In this document: one piece after another, positions 60,657 to 64,000 of the stretch
Position numbering within the stretch: position 1 is the first letter of the stretch
How the letters are laid out: each line of letters opens with the position of its first letter
Assembly (NCBI GenBank): GCA_000411415.1
Contig: KE150450.1
Coordinates: 169,055-233,054 of the forward strand
DNA length: 64,000 bases
Source: Actinomyces sp. HPA0247
Lineage (GTDB): Bacteria > Actinomycetota > Actinomycetes > Actinomycetales > Actinomycetaceae
Direction of reading: 5' to 3'
Position numbers and translations under genes: made by a program
Notes under the pieces: model-generated
What the model was told of the DNA's origin: nothing
Seen by the model: only the letters and a program-made list of their open reading frames with translations
Database searches by the model: none

Positions 60657-63600
60657 TTATTTGACAAGAGTTGCGTTCAGGTCGAAGGTCATCGAGGGCG
60701 TTCCCTTGTAGTTGAGATGTTCCTCGACACCGATGCGGTTCACCCCGTTCGTCAAGAGGTTTGCGGGGATGGTGACCTCAAGCAGGTCGGAGGATGCCTT
60801 GGCGGCACTCACGGCTGCGTTCGCGTACGTCGTGTGAGTAATGTTTCCATTGGTCATACGTTTCGTGTCGACGACCTTGCCATTGACTCGCAGGACGACG
60901 CCATCATCCGCGCGAACCTTCACGGTCAGGGAGGTGTTCGCGCTGATCGTTCCCAGGTCGATGTCGCATGCGAAGTAGTAGGTGACCGCGCGGTCCTTCT
61001 TCGCAATGTCGAGGGCGGTCGCTGCGCCGGAGTCTCCCCAGCCGATCGGGCCGGAGCCGCGGTTCCAGCTCGCGAGCGAGCCGGTGGTGGCCCAGTCGGA
61101 GGACGGCTCGTTCGTGGAGGTCCAGTAGTTCCACTCGGCGCCGGTGTCGATGACCGTGCCGGACTTGACGGTGGCCGCGTTGATCGGCTTCGTCGCATCG
61201 TCGGACTCAGTGTTGTGGTCGGAGGGAATAGAGCTGTTGTTCTCCGGGGTGCTGTCCACGCGGACGATGGAGGCCTGCATGGACACGGTCGGCGTACGCA
61301 GGTAGTTGACGTGCGTTTCCACTGCGATGACGTTGTCGCCGGCCGTGAGCGCGGAGGCGGGGACGAAGACCTCGGAGAGCGAAGCGGAGGCCGCGGCGTA
61401 GTTGGGCGCGGCGTCGGCTCGGGTCGCGTAGCTGACCGTGCCGGAGCCCATGCGGGTGCGGTCCACCTCGACGCCGTTGATGTAGACGACGGCGCCATCA
61501 TCGGCCAGGTACTTGACGGTGACACCCTTGAGGGCGTTCGCGTCGGCCACCTGGAAGTGCGAACGGTAGTAGGTCGTCACGGGGCGCGAACCCTTGGCGG
61601 CGATCTGGGTGGCGATCGCGGCATCGCCGTAGCCCAGGGGTGCTGCGCCGGTCGGCCACGCGGAGTCGTCGAACGAGGCCTGGGCCCAGTTCTCGGGCGC
61701 GGCGCTGGCTTCGGCGCGGTAGCTCCAGGTGGCGCCCGCCTCGAGGAGGATGGGGTTGGCCGGATCGACCTGGCCGTAGGCCGGTGCCGTGTAGACCGGG
61801 GTGGTCGCGGAGCGGTTGCCCTCGGCGTCCACGGCGCGCACGAAGAAGCGGTTCTCGCCGCCGCGCGGCACCTCGACGCTGGTGGTGTCGGAGGTGGCGA
61901 TCGGACGATCGTCGCGCAGGACCTCGTAGGAGACGGCGTCCGAGACACCTTCCCAGGCGAGGGTCACGGTCGAGGCGGTGGCTGCGGAGGAGCGCAGCAG
62001 GGTCGGCGCCTCGGGGGCGACGTTGTCGCGGTTGTCGTAGCGGGCGAAGCCGCCGTTCCACTGAGTGTGCGTCGCGTCGGTGTGGGAGAGGATGAAGTCT
62101 CCGCCCACCCACAGGTTGCCGTTGCTGTCAGTGGTCAGGGCCCAGGCGCCGGTCTTGCGGCGCGAGGACAGCTCGAAGGGAGTCCACTTGAGGCTTTGGC
62201 CGGTGGCAGCATCCCAGGCGCCGACCCACTTGATCTCGTCGACGCGAGACCAGGACATGTTCATGGACCAGGTGTACATGTCCTGGTAGGTCGCATCCGA
62301 GCAGTGGCAGGAACCGTAGATGACGCCCTTCGCGGAGACGGTGCTGGCCTGCAGGTCACCGCCGTTGCTGAACATCATGGCGCCGGAGAGGCGCTGGTTG
62401 CTGGCGGCGTCGTATCCGAACAGGGAGTGCTCGGATCCGCCAATGTACACGCGGTCACCCGCCGTGGAGATGGTCTGCTGGTACTTGCCCGCGGAGGGAG
62501 CCGAGGGCTCGAAGGAGAAGCCCGCATCCAGGGCGGCACCGGCCTGCGTGGAGAACTTGGCCGCGTACCAGGCGCGCTGGTTGCCGTGCGCGGTGGTGAA
62601 GTGGCCGCCCGCGTAGAAGGCGCTGTTGGCCTCGGAGACGCCGACTGCCTGGACGGAGCCGCTGATCTCGGGGTTCCACGAGCGATCGGGGCGTCCGCTC
62701 AGGGAGACGCGTCCGGCGTTGCGGGCGTAGACCTTAGAGTTGCCGCCTCCGGTCAGGTGCGTGAAGGCACCTCCCATGTAGACGTTGCCGTCGTAGTAGG
62801 TCAATGCACGCACGCTGACGGCGCCGCCGCGCAGCGCGTTGACGATCTGCAGGTCCCAGGAGGGGTCGATCTGGCCGGTCGAGGGGTTGATGACGACGGT
62901 ACCAACGTGGGTCTCGCCGTTGACGCGGGTGAAGTCGCCGCCGACGAGGAGTCGACCATCGGGCAGAGCCAGGAGGGCCTTGACCTGGGCGTTAAAGTCG
63001 AAGGTCTGACCGGTGAAGTTACCGGTGTTCACGTCGAAGGCGGCGAGGCCACGCGAGGAGATCTCCGCACCCTTGTCACCCTGCTTGACGCCGGTGAAGT
63101 TGCCGCCCACGTACATGGTGGAACCGACCTGAGCGAGCGCCTGCACCTGGATGCTGCCTTCCTTCACGGAACCGTTGAGGTTACCGCTCACGCCCCACGA
63201 GGTCTTCGCGGCGAAGTTGGAGACCGCTCCAGAGACGGTGGAGCCACTCATACCCTCGTCGGGGATGCGTGTGAAGGAGGACGAGTCCGAGGAGATGTGC
63301 GGACGCACGTAGACCTCGGCGTAGGGGAAGACCGTCAGGCCGGACTTGCGGAAATAGGAGTTGGCGGAGGAAACGTCGCCGCCCCAGTTAGAGGCTTGGG
63401 CGCCATAGCCCCACCCCATCAGCCAGCCCGTCGTGCGGGCGCTCGGGTAGGTCTGCAGGCCGTTCCACTCATTGTCGTAGCCGGTCTGGCTCCACATGAC
63501 GCCGGAGCGCCAGCCACCCTTATCAAGCTGAATGTTGATCGGTTGGGCCATCTTGAAGGGCCACACGAAGTCCGTCATCTTCGGGAACTGCAGGTCGACC

Positions 63601-64000
63601 GTCTGGTAGGAGCGGCCCGAGGCACTCCAGGAACGCATGACGCGCACGCCGTCAGCCTGGTCCTTAACCGGCTCGTTGTTGAGCAGCTCGGTGATGGCCT
63701 TGTTGGACAGCTGAACGACATCGAAGTCGCCCGGGGTACGCGAGCGGGAGGTCAGCTTCGCGGGATCACCCTTGCCGCCGCTCCAGGATTCCCATCCTTC
63801 GCGGCCGCGGCCGACCATGACCCAACCGCCACCGTCTGTCGTCTGGTCACAAAAGAACTGTTCGGGGCGATCCATCGCGGGAGTCTGGAGCCAGTAGGCT
63901 CCGTCCGTTGCCTCGGGATTCCGCTGTTTAATATCCCAGCACGACGCTGCGGCGGTGGCAGCGCTCAGACCATCATGAACGGCAGCCTGACCGGGTGCAG
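60657..64000 (-). CDS. Second large secreted protein, paralogue of 56960-60430 (5' end outside window)
   Basis: The frame stays open from the TAA at 60657-60659 to the right edge (last full codon at 63996-63998), giving about 1113 residues without a signal peptide; an internal ATG at 63875 is not the start. The edge sequence AAVHDGLSAATAAASCWDIKQ aligns with the mature N-terminus of the paralogue, so only about 35 residues are missing. The same architecture is seen: FFCDQTTDGGGWVMVGRGREGW, YVGGNFTGV and GDFTRVNGETHVGTV repeats, an Fn3-like part with VTLAWEGVSDAVSYEVLRD, and two modules with DDGAVVYINGVEV and DDGVVLRVNGKVV. The linker differs. It ends at its own terminator, so it is a separate transcript from the downstream paralogue. 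Confidence 0.85.
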   Translation of the reverse strand, partial: APGQAAVHDGLSAATAAASCWDIKQRNPEATDGAYWLQTPAMDRPEQFFCDQTTDGGGWVMVGRGREGWESWSGGKGDPAKLTSRSRTPGDFDVVQLSNKAITELLNNEPVKDQADGVRVMRSWSASGRSYQTVDLQFPKMTDFVWPFKMAQPINIQLDKGGWRSGVMWSQTGYDNEWNGLQTYPSARTTGWLMGWGYGAQASNWGGDVSSANSYFRKSGLTVFPYAEVYVRPHISSDSSSFTRIPDEGMSGSTVSGAVSNFAAKTSWGVSGNLNGSVKEGSIQVQALAQVGSTMYVGGNFTGVKQGDKGAEISSRGLAAFDVNTGNFTGQTFDFNAQVKALLALPDGRLLVGGDFTRVNGETHVGTVVINPSTGQIDPSWDLQIVNALRGGAVSVRALTYYDGNVYMGGAFTHLTGGGNSKVYARNAGRVSLSGRPDRSWNPEISGSVQAVGVSEANSAFYAGGHFTTAHGNQRAWYAAKFSTQAGAALDAGFSFEPSAPSAGKYQQTISTAGDRVYIGGSEHSLFGYDAASNQRLSGAMMFSNGGDLQASTVSAKGVIYGSCHCSDATYQDMYTWSMNMSWSRVDEIKWVGAWDAATGQSLKWTPFELSSRRKTGAWALTTDSNGNLWVGGDFILSHTDATHTQWNGGFARYDNRDNVAPEAPTLLRSSAATASTVTLAWEGVSDAVSYEVLRDDRPIATSDTTSVEVPRGGENRFFVRAVDAEGNRSATTPVYTAPAYGQVDPANPILLEAGATWSYRAEASAAPENWAQASFDDSAWPTGAAPLGYGDAAIATQIAAKGSRPVTTYYRSHFQVADANALKGVTVKYLADDGAVVYINGVEVDRTRMGSGTVSYATRADAAPNYAAASASLSEVFVPASALTAGDNVIAVETHVNYLRTPTVSMQASIVRVDSTPENNSSIPSDHNTESDDATKPINAATVKSGTVIDTGAEWNYWTSTNEPSSDWATTGSLASWNRGSGPIGWGDSGAATALDIAKKDRAVTYYFACDIDLGTISANTSLTVKVRADDGVVLRVNGKVVDTKRMTNGNITHTTYANAAVSAAKASSDLLEVTIPANLLTNGVNRIGVEEHLNYKGTPSMTFDLNATLVK

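Overview
The window is high-GC DNA with GTG starts, GTGA/ATGA stop-start overlaps and short operons. It carries actinobacterial signatures: pth-mfd-lipoprotein-eno-ftsB-DUF501-ppx-tRNA, an Asp23/AmaP-type operon, a DUF501 gene, a short-chain-type Z-isoprenyl synthase and several YbjN/EcsC-type proteins. Together with large secreted surface proteins and GH20-like and amylase genes, this suggests a host-associated Actinomycetaceae (Actinomyces/Schaalia-like) chromosome. Genus is inference.

Layout. 1-4.5 kb: C-terminal end of an unknown gene, a glutamine-synthetase-family enzyme, a GH20-fold protein without the usual catalytic Asp-Glu, a MerR regulator and a GNAT acetyltransferase. 4.7-16.4 kb: a membrane-anchored protein with a giant Pro-Glu repeat tail, two EcsC-type paralogues plus a third related-looking protein, a TPR-YbjN protein, an intracellular alpha-amylase, an EamA exporter and a secreted/membrane protein pair. 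16.6-24.9 kb: a defence-flavoured stretch with a 976-aa SF1 helicase-nuclease fusion, a small orphan membrane protein, RmuC, and an McrBC type IV restriction pair whose McrB appears to carry an EVE-like domain. 25.2-27.5 kb: a five-gene Asp23 envelope-stress operon flanked by two copies of a 48-bp repeat.

27.6-54.2 kb is mostly core metabolism and information processing: ychF, ispH, xseAB, a PfkB kinase, an isoprenyl transferase, trhA, greA, an AI-2E exporter, msrA, FKBP, a Bax-inhibitor-like protein, a tRNA read as Leu(UAA), ppx, DUF501, ftsB-like, eno, a lipoprotein, mfd, pth, an SGNH hydrolase, galK, a LigT-like protein, xthA, and glyA-folD under a clear ZTP (pfl) riboswitch.

54.5-64 kb is the most unusual part. 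It holds a WbaP-type phosphoglycosyl transferase, then an almost gene-free 0.8 kb with a precisely phased, mirror-symmetric array of six 14-bp units at 19-bp spacing. A WecG/TagA-type glycosyltransferase follows, stop-start coupled to a 1.16-kaa secreted protein (fibrinogen-like N-terminus, Delta-60-type propeller repeats, Fn3-like segment, two lectin-like domains). A paralogue of that protein runs off the right edge. The genes suggest a surface glycoconjugate/adhesin locus. A second recurrent feature is a short dispersed motif (GACGAGGCCGGGGC) that recurs between genes, often as an arm of a terminator hairpin, and twice inside genes.
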